A stretch of DNA of 44,776 nt, from positions 1 through 44,776 of the forward strand of contig CAMMMG010000006.1 of NCBI GenBank assembly GCA_946497925.1, read 5' to 3'. The number at the start of each line of letters is the position of its first letter. Positions within the stretch are counted from its first letter, which is position 1. Under the pieces are notes generated by a model. It ran no database searches, was not told where the DNA came from, and worked only from the letters and a program-made list of their open reading frames with translations. The stretch is from an uncultured Mycoplasmatota bacterium (GTDB taxonomy: Bacteria > Bacillota_I > Bacilli_A > RF39 > UBA660). Of the stretch, positions 1 through 10,792 are shown one piece after another. Made by a program: the position numbers and the translations under genes.

Positions 1-24
1 GTTTTTATTTTGTCTATAATTTAT

Positions 25-753
25 TTAGATTCCCACAACTTTTGTGCAAGAACCAGAAAAATCAAAAGTCGAATTTATCTTTATACAATCAGCTTTAGTT
101 CCGTATTCATTAATAAACAAATAAGCAAATTTATTTATTAATCCAATTAGTTGTTCTATTTTTTCTCCATTATATGTTATAAAGTGCAAGTAAATTCCCA
201 TAATAGACGTTATCAAAAACTCCACATAATCATCGTCAGTAATATCTTTATCTTTAGGTTCTTTAAGTGTTTTAAAACAATCTATTACAGATCTTATATT
301 ATCACAATAAAAATATTTGATTGCTTTAGACATATAAATTAACACTCTTTTTGGTGTTTTAGAATTAAATTCTTTTTTAATATTGTCATACTCATCTTTA
401 TTAATATAATACTTATTTTTAAGATCTTCATACTTTTCAATTAAATCTTTCCATTTAGACTTAAATTTATCTAATTCAGAGTTAATTTCATCTAATTCAA
501 AGGAAAATTCATCAAAATTATCACATGTCTTAAAAATTTCATCCAAATCCTTAAAAATAGTTGTAAAATTAGAAAATGATTCTTCATAAGTATCATCATA
601 TTTACTATTTGTTATTTCCCAAGGTCGCTCCCTCAATGTATCAAGTCTCAATTTAAGTAAAAAAACTTGAATATCCAAGGAAAAAATGGATTTTTTTGTA
701 TTCTTTATGACATCCTTTAGCTCATTCATTATATCCTTTAAATCAATATTCAT
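25..753 (-). CDS. hypothetical coiled-coil protein
   Basis: 242-aa ORF, K/E/D-rich helical pattern; no family recognised. Confidence 0.6.
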   Translation of the reverse strand: MNIDLKDIMNELKDVIKNTKKSIFSLDIQVFLLKLRLDTLRERPWEITNSKYDDTYEESFSNFTTIFKDLDEIFKTCDNFDEFSFELDEINSELDKFKSKWKDLIEKYEDLKNKYYINKDEYDNIKKEFNSKTPKRVLIYMSKAIKYFYCDNIRSVIDCFKTLKEPKDKDITDDDYVEFLITSIMGIYLHFITYNGEKIEQLIGLINKFAYLFINEYGTKADCIKINSTFDFSGSCTKVVGI

Positions 754-853
754 ACTATCACTCCCCCAAAAGTAGCTATATTATAACAGAAAGCATACAA
801 TATGTCAAGCAAATTCAGCCATCATATATTCAAGTTCACTGTTGTTTTACTTT

Positions 854-1531
854 TCAACTCCCCATTTTTAGAATTCTTTCATTCACTTTCGCCATTTCCT
901 CTTTTCTCAAATACTCTTCTTCTATCTGTTTTTCAAGGAAATACTTATTACTAAACAGATTACTAAAATCACTATTAATTATTCTATTTAATTCTGCTTT
1001 AATTATATTTTCTTTAGAATAAACTTCTCTATATTCAAAATTAAAAATTTGTAAATATTCCCTTAAGTACTTTCGATATTTATCTATATTATCACTATTT
1101 AAGAAACCAGAAATTTTATCAAAAGCAATAATATTAGTAGGAAATGAAAATCCATATAGACTTTCTTGATAAGTTATAGAATTAGTATTAATTTGGTTAA
1201 ATAACTGTAAATAAGACTGGTAATTATAATCAATAGGAATTAAATATTCTATAAATTCATCTTCTAGCATAGTATCTTTAAACATATAAAATGGTTTTTC
1301 CTTCTTTTCTTCACTTCTTGTTTTTAAATCAGAAAAAATCATTTTCAAATCATTATCTTTAAATGAAGGCAATTTACTATTAATAGAATTATAAAGTTCT
1401 TTAGAAGCCTCACATTTTAAACTATCAGAAATGTTTTTTATAACTAAATTAAAATCACTTTCTAAATACCTTATATTATATAAACTTAAAACTCCTTTAT
1501 TAGGTAAATAAAATTCTTTTCTAATTTCCAT
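854..1531 (-). CDS. hypothetical protein directly downstream of a Fic gene (probable operon partner)
   Basis: 225-aa ORF starting 2 nt after the Fic stop codon on the same strand; no family recognised. Confidence 0.6.
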   Translation of the reverse strand: MEIRKEFYLPNKGVLSLYNIRYLESDFNLVIKNISDSLKCEASKELYNSINSKLPSFKDNDLKMIFSDLKTRSEEKKEKPFYMFKDTMLEDEFIEYLIPIDYNYQSYLQLFNQINTNSITYQESLYGFSFPTNIIAFDKISGFLNSDNIDKYRKYLREYLQIFNFEYREVYSKENIIKAELNRIINSDFSNLFSNKYFLEKQIEEEYLRKEEMAKVNERILKMGS

Positions 1532-1533
1532 AA

Positions 1534-2223
1534 TTAGCTATTGCTAGAACTAAATAATTCTATCCTTTCTTTTTCTTTATCTGATAACTCTTTAAGCCAT
1601 GAAGATAAAGCTGTTATATCTTTACTTCTTAATAACTCAAAGTATTTGGCTCTTTCTTCTTTAGGTATAACGATTGGTGAAATATTATTTTTAAGTAGTT
1701 CAAAATTAATAAGTAATCTTCCTGTTCTACCATTGCCATCTTCAAAAGGATGAATATGTTCAAACTCTATATGAAAGCTTGCAATTTTTTCAAATATATC
1801 TTTAGTCTCATTATGATTGTAATTATAAACAAAATACATCATTAAATTATTAAGTTGTTCTGGTTTAGGAGGAATATCATCACTTCCTTTAATCATAACA
1901 CCAACTTTTCTATAGCCTTTTGTATCTTTTATATCTTGATTTATTGTCTCATTAATTTTTTTAATAAAATTTTCACTAAGTTCTAAATCATTACTGTTTA
2001 GCTTTTCAAATAAAGTATTCATCGCTTTCTTATGATTTATCGCTTCGTATATTTCTCTTGGTTCTCTACCATTTATTTTAAAAGTATTATCATTAAAAAG
2101 AATCGCATAAGTTTCTGCATAAGTAAGAGTACTACCTTCAATTGCATTAGAATGATAGGTACTTCTTGTTATAAAATCTTCTAAGTAATTATTATTATTC
2201 ATAATGAATTCTATAATTTTCAT
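1534..2223 (-). CDS. Fic/DOC family protein, class II-like (N-terminal inhibitory motif)
   Basis: Fic motif HPFEDGNGRTGR; N-terminal SNAIEG fits the (S/T)xxxE(G/N) inhibitory motif. Confidence 0.92.
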   Translation of the reverse strand: MKIIEFIMNNNNYLEDFITRSTYHSNAIEGSTLTYAETYAILFNDNTFKINGREPREIYEAINHKKAMNTLFEKLNSNDLELSENFIKKINETINQDIKDTKGYRKVGVMIKGSDDIPPKPEQLNNLMMYFVYNYNHNETKDIFEKIASFHIEFEHIHPFEDGNGRTGRLLINFELLKNNISPIVIPKEERAKYFELLRSKDITALSSWLKELSDKEKERIELFSSSNS

Positions 2224-2281
2224 ACATTAATACCTCCTTTAGTTATTTATATTGTAACATATATAACCAGTTAAAACTATT

Positions 2282-4300
2282 TTAACTTTTGTAAAAATAA
2301 ACATTATCATAATTAAACTCTTTCTCATCCAAGTCAAGATTATAACTAGAATTAATATAAGTACATCTCCCATCAAAATATACTTTAAATTTATCATTTT
2401 TAACATTAACTAAAGTATAAGAAGTATCTTTATCTATATTTAAGATATTACCTTTAATAAGCATTACTTCTACATAGCCTTTAGTTTTAATAATTATTGG
2501 AATATTACCGAATCTTTTTCTAATAGACTCTATTAAGTCTTTTAACTCTATATTATTAAGTTCTACTGATAAAGTAACTGCTTTATACCCCAACTTATAA
2601 AGGTAATAAGCAGTATATGAATTAAAGACGTTAAGATGATAGGATGCTACTACATCACTAGTTGGTTTATATAGATTACTAACAATACCTTTATCTTTTA
2701 AGACATCTTTAATATTAAAAGGATTTCTTTCTATTTCCACGTAATTATCTAAATCTATTATCTCTTTAGTATTTATTTTATCAAAAGTTACTTCATTAAT
2801 AATAGGTTCTTTATAATCATTAAGACGTTCCCCTATTAATCTTTCAGATAAAGTTCTTCTTGCAATATTTAAGTCCCCTATTCTAATAAAGATATCTTCA
2901 TCCATATCTATAGATATATGTTTTGCAACAAATGGAGTATTACCCAGTTTTTCTAACTGATTAATTAATCTATCTTTAGATATAGGATTATTAATAGACT
3001 TTTCTACTACATTACCAGTATAAGTAACAGTATGAGATAAATCACTAAAACTTAAAGTAAATACTTCCCCAACCTTTGCTTTCACTTCTATATTAATAGG
3101 AACTTTTCTAGTAATAGTAAACTCTGTTATTTCAAGAGATTTATCAGTAGTCTTTCTAACTTCATCTAAACTAGTTAACTTAACTTTATTATCAACTTCA
3201 ACTATTTGTTTAGGATTTCCTTTATTAATTAGATTATCTTTTAAATCATAAAGATAATTAACAATCATTCCTTTATTACTTTCTCTAAATCTTATCCCAT
3301 CACCTTGTAATAAAGTTCTATCAAGTTCTATTCTAATCCTCTCATCATTTACATCTATAACTTTACCTAAATGACTTCCTAAGTGATTAGGACTTTTTTT
3401 ATTGATTAAGTCTTCATCATTAAATAAATGTCCTTTAGTAAAACCTCTATAAAACATACTCTTTAAGTCTTCTAAATCCTTAGTAGTTAATTCGTCATCA
3501 TCAAGTATTTTACGATAATACTTTGTAATAAAACCTACATAAGATGGACTTTTCATTCTTCCTTCTATCTTAAGACTAGTAATATTACTAGATAACTTCT
3601 TAATATCTAATGATGTATTTAACTCTTTCATTGATAAAAGGTATCCTTCATCTATTAGAGTTTTATCTTTATATAATTTATAAGGTAATCTACAACTACC
3701 AACACATTCTCCTCTATTACCACTTCTTCCTCCTAACATAGAACTAAAGAGGCAATTACCAGAATAACTTACACATAAGGCACCATGAATAAAGACTTCA
3801 AGTTCTATAGGAATATCTATTTTCTTAATCTCATCAACACTCATTTCTCTTGGAAGTACTACTCGTTTTACTCCCATTTCATATAAAAGTTTAATAGTCT
3901 CATAACTACTACTATTAACTTGAGTTGAAGCATGAATTGTAAGATTAGGATACTTTTCCAAACATAAAGATATCATACCAAAGTCTTGCATAAGAATAGC
4001 ATCTACTCCTAAACTATATAAAAACTCTACTTCTTTAAGAAAACCTTCTACTTCATTTTCCTTTACTAAAGTATTCATTGTTACATAAATCTTAACACCA
4101 TAGATTTTTCCTAACTTCAAGACTGTTTTTAATTCATCATCAGTAAAGTTCTTAGCATAACTTCTTGCTCCAAACATTTTACCTGATAAATATATAGCAT
4201 CAGCTCCATTATTTAATGCTGCATAAAATGAATTTATATCTCCTGCTGGTACTAATAGTTCCATAAACATCACTGTCTTTCTATTGATATTTAAATACAT
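2282..4300 (-). CDS. U32 family peptidase / collagenase-like protein
   Basis: MELLVPAGDINSFYAALNNGADAIYLSG...; internal HGALCVSYSGNCLFSSMLGGRSGNRGECVGSCRLPY typical of U32; true start probably at MELLVPAGD. Confidence 0.92.
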   Translation of the reverse strand: MYLNINRKTVMFMELLVPAGDINSFYAALNNGADAIYLSGKMFGARSYAKNFTDDELKTVLKLGKIYGVKIYVTMNTLVKENEVEGFLKEVEFLYSLGVDAILMQDFGMISLCLEKYPNLTIHASTQVNSSSYETIKLLYEMGVKRVVLPREMSVDEIKKIDIPIELEVFIHGALCVSYSGNCLFSSMLGGRSGNRGECVGSCRLPYKLYKDKTLIDEGYLLSMKELNTSLDIKKLSSNITSLKIEGRMKSPSYVGFITKYYRKILDDDELTTKDLEDLKSMFYRGFTKGHLFNDEDLINKKSPNHLGSHLGKVIDVNDERIRIELDRTLLQGDGIRFRESNKGMIVNYLYDLKDNLINKGNPKQIVEVDNKVKLTSLDEVRKTTDKSLEITEFTITRKVPINIEVKAKVGEVFTLSFSDLSHTVTYTGNVVEKSINNPISKDRLINQLEKLGNTPFVAKHISIDMDEDIFIRIGDLNIARRTLSERLIGERLNDYKEPIINEVTFDKINTKEIIDLDNYVEIERNPFNIKDVLKDKGIVSNLYKPTSDVVASYHLNVFNSYTAYYLYKLGYKAVTLSVELNNIELKDLIESIRKRFGNIPIIIKTKGYVEVMLIKGNILNIDKDTSYTLVNVKNDKFKVYFDGRCTYINSSYNLDLDEKEFNYDNVYFYKS

Positions 4301-4332
4301 TTATATCATACAAGATATTAATGGTTTAGACA

Positions 4333-4361
4333 AGAAAAAAGTACTAAGAGTTATTTCTTAA
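4333..4361 (-). terminator. intrinsic terminator overlapping the 3' end of the 4344-4814 gene
   Basis: minus-strand AAGTATTAAGA aataac TCTTAGTACTT followed by TTTTTTC. Confidence 0.65.
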
Positions 4362-4814
4362 TACTTTACTTCTACCTTTATTAGCATAATCTTTCAAATC
4401 CATAGAAGATGTACTATATTTTACATCCAAAATATTCATATCTGCTACTTTAGTTATATCTTCTTTATTTTCTATAAAATACTTTAATTTTCTCATCTCT
4501 TGTATATCGAGATCAGCATAAAGAAGATGCCATGCCTCTTGCAATACACCTCCTATTGTACCTAAAGTAACAGAAACAGGTAAATAAGATAGGCATTCAT
4601 ATAACATACTTAATATATTACTGTCATTTAAATTAAGAGTTATTCCAAACACATTACTCGCTACAGAAACACTTACAGGAATTGCAAAAGTTACCATTCC
4701 AGAAATAGTTCCTTTTACTAACGACTTTTTAAATGTTTCTTTTTCATATACTGTTAAATCTGTAACTCTTACTTTATCTTCTAATTCTTTTATTTTTTCT
4801 TCTTTAGTTTTCAT
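4344..4814 (-). CDS. small membrane protein (two predicted TM helices), unknown function
   Basis: 156-aa ORF with two hydrophobic segments; paralogous to a decayed copy at 5740-6219. Confidence 0.7.
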   Translation of the reverse strand: MKTKEEKIKELEDKVRVTDLTVYEKETFKKSLVKGTISGMVTFAIPVSVSVASNVFGITLNLNDSNILSMLYECLSYLPVSVTLGTIGGVLQEAWHLLYADLDIQEMRKLKYFIENKEDITKVADMNILDVKYSTSSMDLKDYANKGRSKVLRNNS

Positions 4815-4829
4815 TAATATTCTCCTTTA

Positions 4830-5636
4830 TTAAATATGTAACTTATTATTATCTAATTCATTATTTTTACCTAGTAATAAGTTTTCAAAAAACATAACTA
4901 AATAACTCTTATCTTCTTTAATACCTTTATTATAATTTATATAATTAGCTCTTACTAAAGCATTTCTAAAATATAGAGAATTATCTTTAAATAGTTCATT
5001 ATTGACATTAAAACTCATACTTATTAAATATTTTTGAATAAAGATAGCAGTTGTTCTAGTATTTCCTTCTCTAAATGGATGTACTTGCCAAATTCTTGAG
5101 GTAAACTCTGCTATTCTATTAACTAATTCACTTTCACTCATATTAATATAATCAATATTTTTCTCTTCTTCAAAATCATACTTTAAAGACTCTTCTATTA
5201 AATCATAAGACTGATAACTTACTGTATCATTATCTAGTATTTCTTCATCTTTAGTAATATTATAAGTTCTAAATTCTCCTGGATGATATATTTCTTTATT
5301 AAGATTTTGAAATAATCTTTTATGATAGTTTTTATAGGTTAGATAATCAAATCTAAAAGCTTTATCACTTAGTATCTCATAGATAGCAAGCGATACTTCA
5401 TCAGCTTCTTTTTCACTATTAGATACATTGTTTTCTTTAGAATAGTATGATGTTATATTATCTTTAACTTCTTTATATGTCTTATTACCACCAATATGCT
5501 CATTAGTTAATTCTACCATATATTTAGATGGTTTTAATCTATCAACATCCTGTAATCCAAAGGCTATGTTCCAATATAACTGTTTAACCTTAGGACTTTT
5601 CTCATCAAGCACTTCATTATAAGTTTTCTCGTTCAT
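4830..5636 (-). CDS. Fic family protein
   Basis: Fic core HPFREGNTRTTAIF in a 268-aa ORF. Confidence 0.9.
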   Translation of the reverse strand: MNEKTYNEVLDEKSPKVKQLYWNIAFGLQDVDRLKPSKYMVELTNEHIGGNKTYKEVKDNITSYYSKENNVSNSEKEADEVSLAIYEILSDKAFRFDYLTYKNYHKRLFQNLNKEIYHPGEFRTYNITKDEEILDNDTVSYQSYDLIEESLKYDFEEEKNIDYINMSESELVNRIAEFTSRIWQVHPFREGNTRTTAIFIQKYLISMSFNVNNELFKDNSLYFRNALVRANYINYNKGIKEDKSYLVMFFENLLLGKNNELDNNKLHI

Positions 5637-5739
5637 GGTATCACTTCCCTATATTAATTTGTTAAATATATAATATCATAAGTCATACAAATATAATAGT
5701 TAATTTTAATTGCTTTTAAAGGAAAAAAGTACTAAGTAT

Positions 5740-6219
5740 TATCTTAATACTTTACTTTTTCCCCTATTAGCATAGTCTTCTAATTGTTCATGGCTAAAAT
5801 TTTCTACATCTATATAGTTATATCTTTTAAACCTTCTTTTATTTCATTTTTATGCTCCACAAAATACATTTGTTTTTCTTTTTTGTCTACTAATCTTGCA
5901 GTATCAGGAAAAGCTCCTATTATTCCAGCAATAGTTGTTACAGCACCACAAACAACAGTAGTACGCCATGAAGATAAAGGCTCAAATATAGTATTAATGA
6001 AATCTGCATACCAACCTATATCATTAATTTTAAAATCAATACCAAAAACTTCTTTTGCAACTGTTAGACTAAGTGGTATAGCAGTTATAGTTAATGCTGT
6101 TTTAATATCCCAGGCTATATTATTTTTAAAAACATCTTTTTTATAAATTTCTAAATTAGTAATCTTTACTTCTTCTTCATTCTCTCTAATTCTTTCTTCT
6201 TTAGTTTTCCTTTAAACAT
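5740..6219 (-). pseudogene. frameshifted paralog of the 4344-4814 membrane protein
   Basis: Minus-strand reading gives KTKEERIRENEEEVKITNLEIYKKDVFKNNIAWDIKTALTITAIPLSLTVAKEVFGIDFKIND...EIKEGLK then shifts frame into YIDVENFSHEQLEDYANRGKSKVLR*; aligns with KTKEEKIKELEDKVRVTDLTVYEKETFKK...DYANKGRSKVLR; the ATG upstream is also out of frame. Confidence 0.75.
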
Positions 6220-6317
6220 ATTAATTTTCCCCCTTGTTAAAGTATCTGTATTATATCAAAAAGGCATTTTTGTGTCAAATATATAACTTATAATTATCTA
6301 ATTTATATAACATAAAA

Positions 6318-7025
6318 TCAAGCATTTCCAAATCTTCTATCACGTTTTCTATAATTATCTAAAGACTCTTCTAAACATTTACTATCAAAATCTGGAAAAT
6401 AGGTATTAGGAAAATCATATTCAGCATAACTTGATTGATATATCATGAAATTACTAATTCTTTTCTCTCCACTTGTTCTAATAACAAAATCAAGTGGTGG
6501 TAAATCTTGATATAAATTTCTACTTACAACTTCTTTAGTAATATCTTCTATATTTAAAGAACCATCTAATACTTGTCTAGCAATTTTCTTAGTCATATCA
6601 ACTATTTCATAATCACCACCATAATTAAGACAAATATTTAATATTCCTTTAGTGTTATCTTTAGTATCATTAGTTGTCTTATCCATTGCTTTAAGTACAC
6701 TATTAGGAAGATTTTCTCTTCTTCCCGAAAATACTACTTTAACATTATTCTTCTTAATAGACTCTAATTTATTATTAAATAATGTTACAAATAGTTTCAT
6801 TAAATAGTCAACTTCACTTTTTTCTCTTTTTAAGTTTTCAGCAGAAAAGGCATACAAAGATACTACTTTTATAGAAGTATTATTATAAATATAATCAAGA
6901 ATATTAATAAGATTATCAGCACCTGCTTTATGACCTACACTTCTATTTAGGCCTCGCTCCTTCGCCCATCTACCATTACCATCCATAATAATTCCTAAAT
7001 GATTAGGGTATACTAACTCTTTCAT
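6318..7025 (-). CDS. uppS: isoprenyl transferase (undecaprenyl diphosphate synthase)
   Basis: HLGIIMDGNGRWAKERGLNRSVGHKAGADN and DFVIRTSGEKRISNFMIYQSSYAEYDF signatures. Confidence 0.95.
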   Translation of the reverse strand: MKELVYPNHLGIIMDGNGRWAKERGLNRSVGHKAGADNLINILDYIYNNTSIKVVSLYAFSAENLKREKSEVDYLMKLFVTLFNNKLESIKKNNVKVVFSGRRENLPNSVLKAMDKTTNDTKDNTKGILNICLNYGGDYEIVDMTKKIARQVLDGSLNIEDITKEVVSRNLYQDLPPLDFVIRTSGEKRISNFMIYQSSYAEYDFPNTYFPDFDSKCLEESLDNYRKRDRRFGNA

Positions 7026-7027
7026 AA

Positions 7028-10000
7028 TTACTCCTTATTTTTATTAGTTAAACTTTCATAATATTCATAACTTTCTTTAGCATTGTTTTCATTCTCAAGA
7101 AGTAAATCATCTGCTTCATCACTGTTTATAATTTTTAATGATTTATATCTATCTTCTCCTGTTAAGTACTCTTGATATTTATTAAAGTCACTCTTTCCAT
7201 CCATCTTAAACTCTTTAGTATCTGGATTATAATGGAATATTGGGAAATATCCACTAAGCATAGCCTTTTTCTCTTCATCAATAGAGTTACTCATTCCTTT
7301 TAAGATACCCCAAGCGATACAAGGAGAATATGCCACTATTATACTTGGTCCATTATATTTTTCAGCTTCTAACATTACTTTAACAGTAGCGGCAGGGTTA
7401 GCACCAAGTGATATTGCTCCTACATAAACATCAGGATTAGTTAAAGCGATCTTCAAAAGATCTTTCTTAGCAGTCTTTTTACCAGAAGAAGCAAACTTTG
7501 CAACAGCACCGGCTCTACTAGATTTACTTGCCTGACCACCTGTATTAGAATAAACTTCTGTATCAAGAACTAAGATATTAACATTTTCTCCACTATTTAG
7601 AACATGGTCTATTCCGTTATAGCCTATATCATAAGCCCAACCATCTCCACCAACAGCCCATAAAGAAATAGGCATAATATATTTCTTTAGAGATTTTAAA
7701 GGCTTAATCTTAGTATGAGGAATAACAGAAAGTAAAGCTTTAGCAGTATCGACATTAATATCATTAACATAGTCTAAATAGATATCTTTTTCTTCTTCAT
7801 CTACTTTAGAAATATTTTCATTTATTATATTCTTTAACTGTTGTTTCTTTACTTCATCAGCTATTTTCATACCAAAACCAAACTCTGCATTATCTTCAAA
7901 TAAAGAATTAGCCCATGGAACACTATAAGGAGTAGATGGACTAGATGCACCATATATTGATGAACATCCTGTTGCATTTGCAATTACAAGCCTATCTCCA
8001 AATAATTGTGTTAATAATTTAAGGTATGGAGTTTCACCACAACCAGCACAAGCCCCACTAAATTCAAATCTAGGCCTCTTAAACTGACTACCTTTAACAG
8101 TACTAACACTCATTACATCTTTTTCAGTTACTTCATTAAATAAGTATTCAGTCTCTTTTAAAGCAACATCATTAACAACACTTTCTTTCCTTACCATCTC
8201 AAGGGCTTTAACACCCTTCTTACCAGGACAAATATTAGCACATAATCCACAACCAGTACAATCTTTATAACTAACAGCAATAGTAAATTTTAAGTTATCT
8301 TTTAAATGACTATCAAGCAGTTTATCATTTAAACTATTAGGAGCTTTCTCTACTTCTTCTTCATCTAATAACATTGGTCTAATAACAGCATGAGGACAAA
8401 CTAGAGAACATAAGTTACAACTAATACAGTTTTCACTTTTATATTTAGGTACAACTTCACTTATATCACGTTTTTCAAGACGTGAAAGTCCTCCATCAAC
8501 AGTACCATCAGGTCTATCTAAGAAAGCACTAACAGGTAAGCTGTCTCCCTCACGTTTATCGATTATATCAAATAGACTAGAACTAACTTCACTCACCTTT
8601 ACATAGTCATCACTATTTTCATCTATCTTAAGTAAATGAGTTGTATTAATAGCATTATCAACAGCATTTTTATTTTTTTCAGCTAGATTATTTCCTTTAA
8701 GTTTAAATCTACTATCAAGATTATCTTTCAGTCTTTTAATAGCATAATCACTATCAAGAATATGACCAAATTTAAAGATTAAAGCTTCCATAATTGCACT
8801 TATTTTATTACCAAGTCCTTCTTTCTTAGCAACTTTATGAGCATTAGTTACATAAACTTTAATATTATTATCTAAAATATATTTCTTATCTTCACCACTT
8901 ATCATAGAGATAATCTCATCATCAGTTTTACTACTATTAAGAAGGAACACTCCATTCTTTTTTATTTTATTAATAAATCTAAACTTAGTAAGATAAGCAT
9001 CTTGAGTACAAACTAATAACTTTGCTTTTCCTACATAATAAGTAGATCTAATAGGAGTCTTTGAAAATCTTAAATGACTTAATGTAACGCCACCTGATTT
9101 TTTAGAATCATATTGGAAATATCCTTGAACATAAGCATCAGTAGCATCTCCTGTTATTTTCATTAAATCTTTACAAGCTGAAACCATTCCATCACTACCA
9201 TAACCATAAACAAGGAATGATGTCTGTCCCCTATGAGGTAAATTAAAATCTTTATCATAAGGAATACTTAAATTAGTAACATCATCATCAATTCCAACAG
9301 TAAAGTTATGGTTAATAGTCTCTAAATCATCATATATCGCTTTTATCATGGCAGGATTAGTATCTTTACTAGATAGTCCATACCTACCACCTACTACTTT
9401 AATATCACTACCTAATGATTTAATAATATTATCTACATCTAAAAATAATGGTTCACCAGTACTTCCTGCTTCCTTAGTTCTATCTAATACTGCAATCATT
9501 TTAACAGTCTTAGGAATACTCTTTAAGAAATATTCTCTTGAAAAAGGTCTATATAAATGTACTTCAACTACTCCAACTTTCTCTCCATTGTCATTTAAGT
9601 AATCTACTACCTCTTTAATAGTCTCACAAACACTACCCATGGCAACAATTACTTTAGTAGCATCTCTTCTTCCATAATAGTTAAATGGTGCATAGTTTCT
9701 TCCTGTTATTTTATTAATTTCTTGCATATACTCGTTAACAATATCAGGTAGTTCTAAATAGTATTTATTTCTAACTTCTGTCGCTTGGAAATAGATATCA
9801 TCATTTTCACTAGTACCTCTAGTTACAGGATTATCTGGATGAAGACTTCTCTTACGAAAGGCATCAAGAGCCTTCTTATCAATTAGTTTTTTTAATTTAT
9901 CAGTATCAATAACATCTATTTTTTGTAATTCGTGGCTTGTTCTAAAACCATCAAAGAAGTTCATAAAAGGAACTCTACCTTTAATAGCAGAAAGATGAGC

Positions 10001-10456
10001 AACTCCAGTTAAATCCATTACTTCTTGAACAGATGAAGAAGCAAGTATTGCAAAACCTGTACTTCTAGCAGCATAAACATCTTGATGATCACCAAAAATT
10101 GATAAAGCATGAGTTGCAAGACTTCTTGCAGCGACATTAATAACACAAGGAAGTAATTGTCCTGCTATTTTATACATATTAGGTATCATTAATAAAAGAC
10201 CTTGACTAGCAGTATAAGTAGTAGTTAAACATCCTGCTTGAAGAGAACCATGAACCATACCAGCAGCCCCTGCTTCACTTTCCATTTCTACTACTTTAAC
10301 TGGTTGATTAAAGTAATTAAACTTCCCCTCATTTGCCCATTTATCAGTAAGTTCTGCCATAGGAGATGCAGGAGTTATTGGATAAATACCTGCAACTTCT
10401 GTAAAATTATATGAAACATAACTACAAGCTTCATTTCCATCCATTATTTTCTTCAT
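7028..10456 (-). CDS. nifJ: pyruvate:ferredoxin (flavodoxin) oxidoreductase
   Basis: 1142 aa; EVAGIYPITPASPMAELTDKWA start; two 4Fe-4S CxxCxxCxxxCP motifs; C-terminal TPP domain ending with GDGWAYDIGYNGIDHVLNSGENVNILVLDTEVYSNTGGQ. Confidence 0.96.
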   Translation of the reverse strand: MKKIMDGNEACSYVSYNFTEVAGIYPITPASPMAELTDKWANEGKFNYFNQPVKVVEMESEAGAAGMVHGSLQAGCLTTTYTASQGLLLMIPNMYKIAGQLLPCVINVAARSLATHALSIFGDHQDVYAARSTGFAILASSSVQEVMDLTGVAHLSAIKGRVPFMNFFDGFRTSHELQKIDVIDTDKLKKLIDKKALDAFRKRSLHPDNPVTRGTSENDDIYFQATEVRNKYYLELPDIVNEYMQEINKITGRNYAPFNYYGRRDATKVIVAMGSVCETIKEVVDYLNDNGEKVGVVEVHLYRPFSREYFLKSIPKTVKMIAVLDRTKEAGSTGEPLFLDVDNIIKSLGSDIKVVGGRYGLSSKDTNPAMIKAIYDDLETINHNFTVGIDDDVTNLSIPYDKDFNLPHRGQTSFLVYGYGSDGMVSACKDLMKITGDATDAYVQGYFQYDSKKSGGVTLSHLRFSKTPIRSTYYVGKAKLLVCTQDAYLTKFRFINKIKKNGVFLLNSSKTDDEIISMISGEDKKYILDNNIKVYVTNAHKVAKKEGLGNKISAIMEALIFKFGHILDSDYAIKRLKDNLDSRFKLKGNNLAEKNKNAVDNAINTTHLLKIDENSDDYVKVSEVSSSLFDIIDKREGDSLPVSAFLDRPDGTVDGGLSRLEKRDISEVVPKYKSENCISCNLCSLVCPHAVIRPMLLDEEEVEKAPNSLNDKLLDSHLKDNLKFTIAVSYKDCTGCGLCANICPGKKGVKALEMVRKESVVNDVALKETEYLFNEVTEKDVMSVSTVKGSQFKRPRFEFSGACAGCGETPYLKLLTQLFGDRLVIANATGCSSIYGASSPSTPYSVPWANSLFEDNAEFGFGMKIADEVKKQQLKNIINENISKVDEEEKDIYLDYVNDINVDTAKALLSVIPHTKIKPLKSLKKYIMPISLWAVGGDGWAYDIGYNGIDHVLNSGENVNILVLDTEVYSNTGGQASKSSRAGAVAKFASSGKKTAKKDLLKIALTNPDVYVGAISLGANPAATVKVMLEAEKYNGPSIIVAYSPCIAWGILKGMSNSIDEEKKAMLSGYFPIFHYNPDTKEFKMDGKSDFNKYQEYLTGEDRYKSLKIINSDEADDLLLENENNAKESYEYYESLTNKNKE

Positions 10457-10547
10457 ATATTATCATCACTCTTTTCTATAGTTCTAATTTAATTATATAA
10501 TAAATTTATTTTTTTATCTATCTATTTAGAAAATGTTAATTTAAATT

Positions 10548-10576
10548 TTGACAAAAGTTAATATTTATGATACTAT
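10548..10576 (+). promoter_or_regulatory. sigma-A-like promoter for an antisense/antitoxin RNA (copy 1)
   Basis: TTGACA - 17 nt - TACTAT on + strand, convergent with the small peptide ORF. Confidence 0.7.
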
Positions 10577-10582
10577 GAATAT

Positions 10583-10700
10583 GTCAAAGAAATTTGCATA
10601 AAATAAAATGAGGAACATTTATTTTTGCACGTGAATGTCCCTCCAATGTTTTAATTGGTTAAAGCACTCTCAATGCTATTGATGAGTGTCTATTTTATTT
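10583..10700 (+). ncRNA. putative type I antitoxin RNA, copy 1
   Basis: Promoter at 10548-10576; terminator hairpin CACTC TCAAT gct ATTGA t GAGTG (10665-10688) followed by TCTATTTTATTTT; overlaps the 3' end of the toxin ORF. Confidence 0.6.
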
Positions 10701-10785
10701 TGAAGGTTAGAACTAAGAAAGCAAGACTAAATAAAATAACAGGTATGAGCTTTAGCTCTTTTATAATAAAAGTCTTTGTCTTCAT
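10690..10785 (-). CDS. putative small hydrophobic toxin peptide MKTKTFIIKELKLIPVILFSLAFLVLTFKIK (copy 1)
   Basis: 31-aa ORF missed by the ORF track; AAAGGAGG Shine-Dalgarno 7 nt upstream; single TM-like segment; paralog at 12446-12538. Confidence 0.75.
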   Translation of the reverse strand: MKTKTFIIKELKLIPVILFSLAFLVLTFKIK

Positions 10786-10792
10786 GCCTTTT

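Noticed and set aside
1541-1753. + strand 70-aa ORF
   Set aside because: Lies antisense inside the Fic gene
5784-6146. + strand 120-aa ORF
   Set aside because: Antisense of the decayed membrane-protein paralog, no RBS or family
9348-9602. + strand 84-aa ORF
   Set aside because: Antisense inside nifJ
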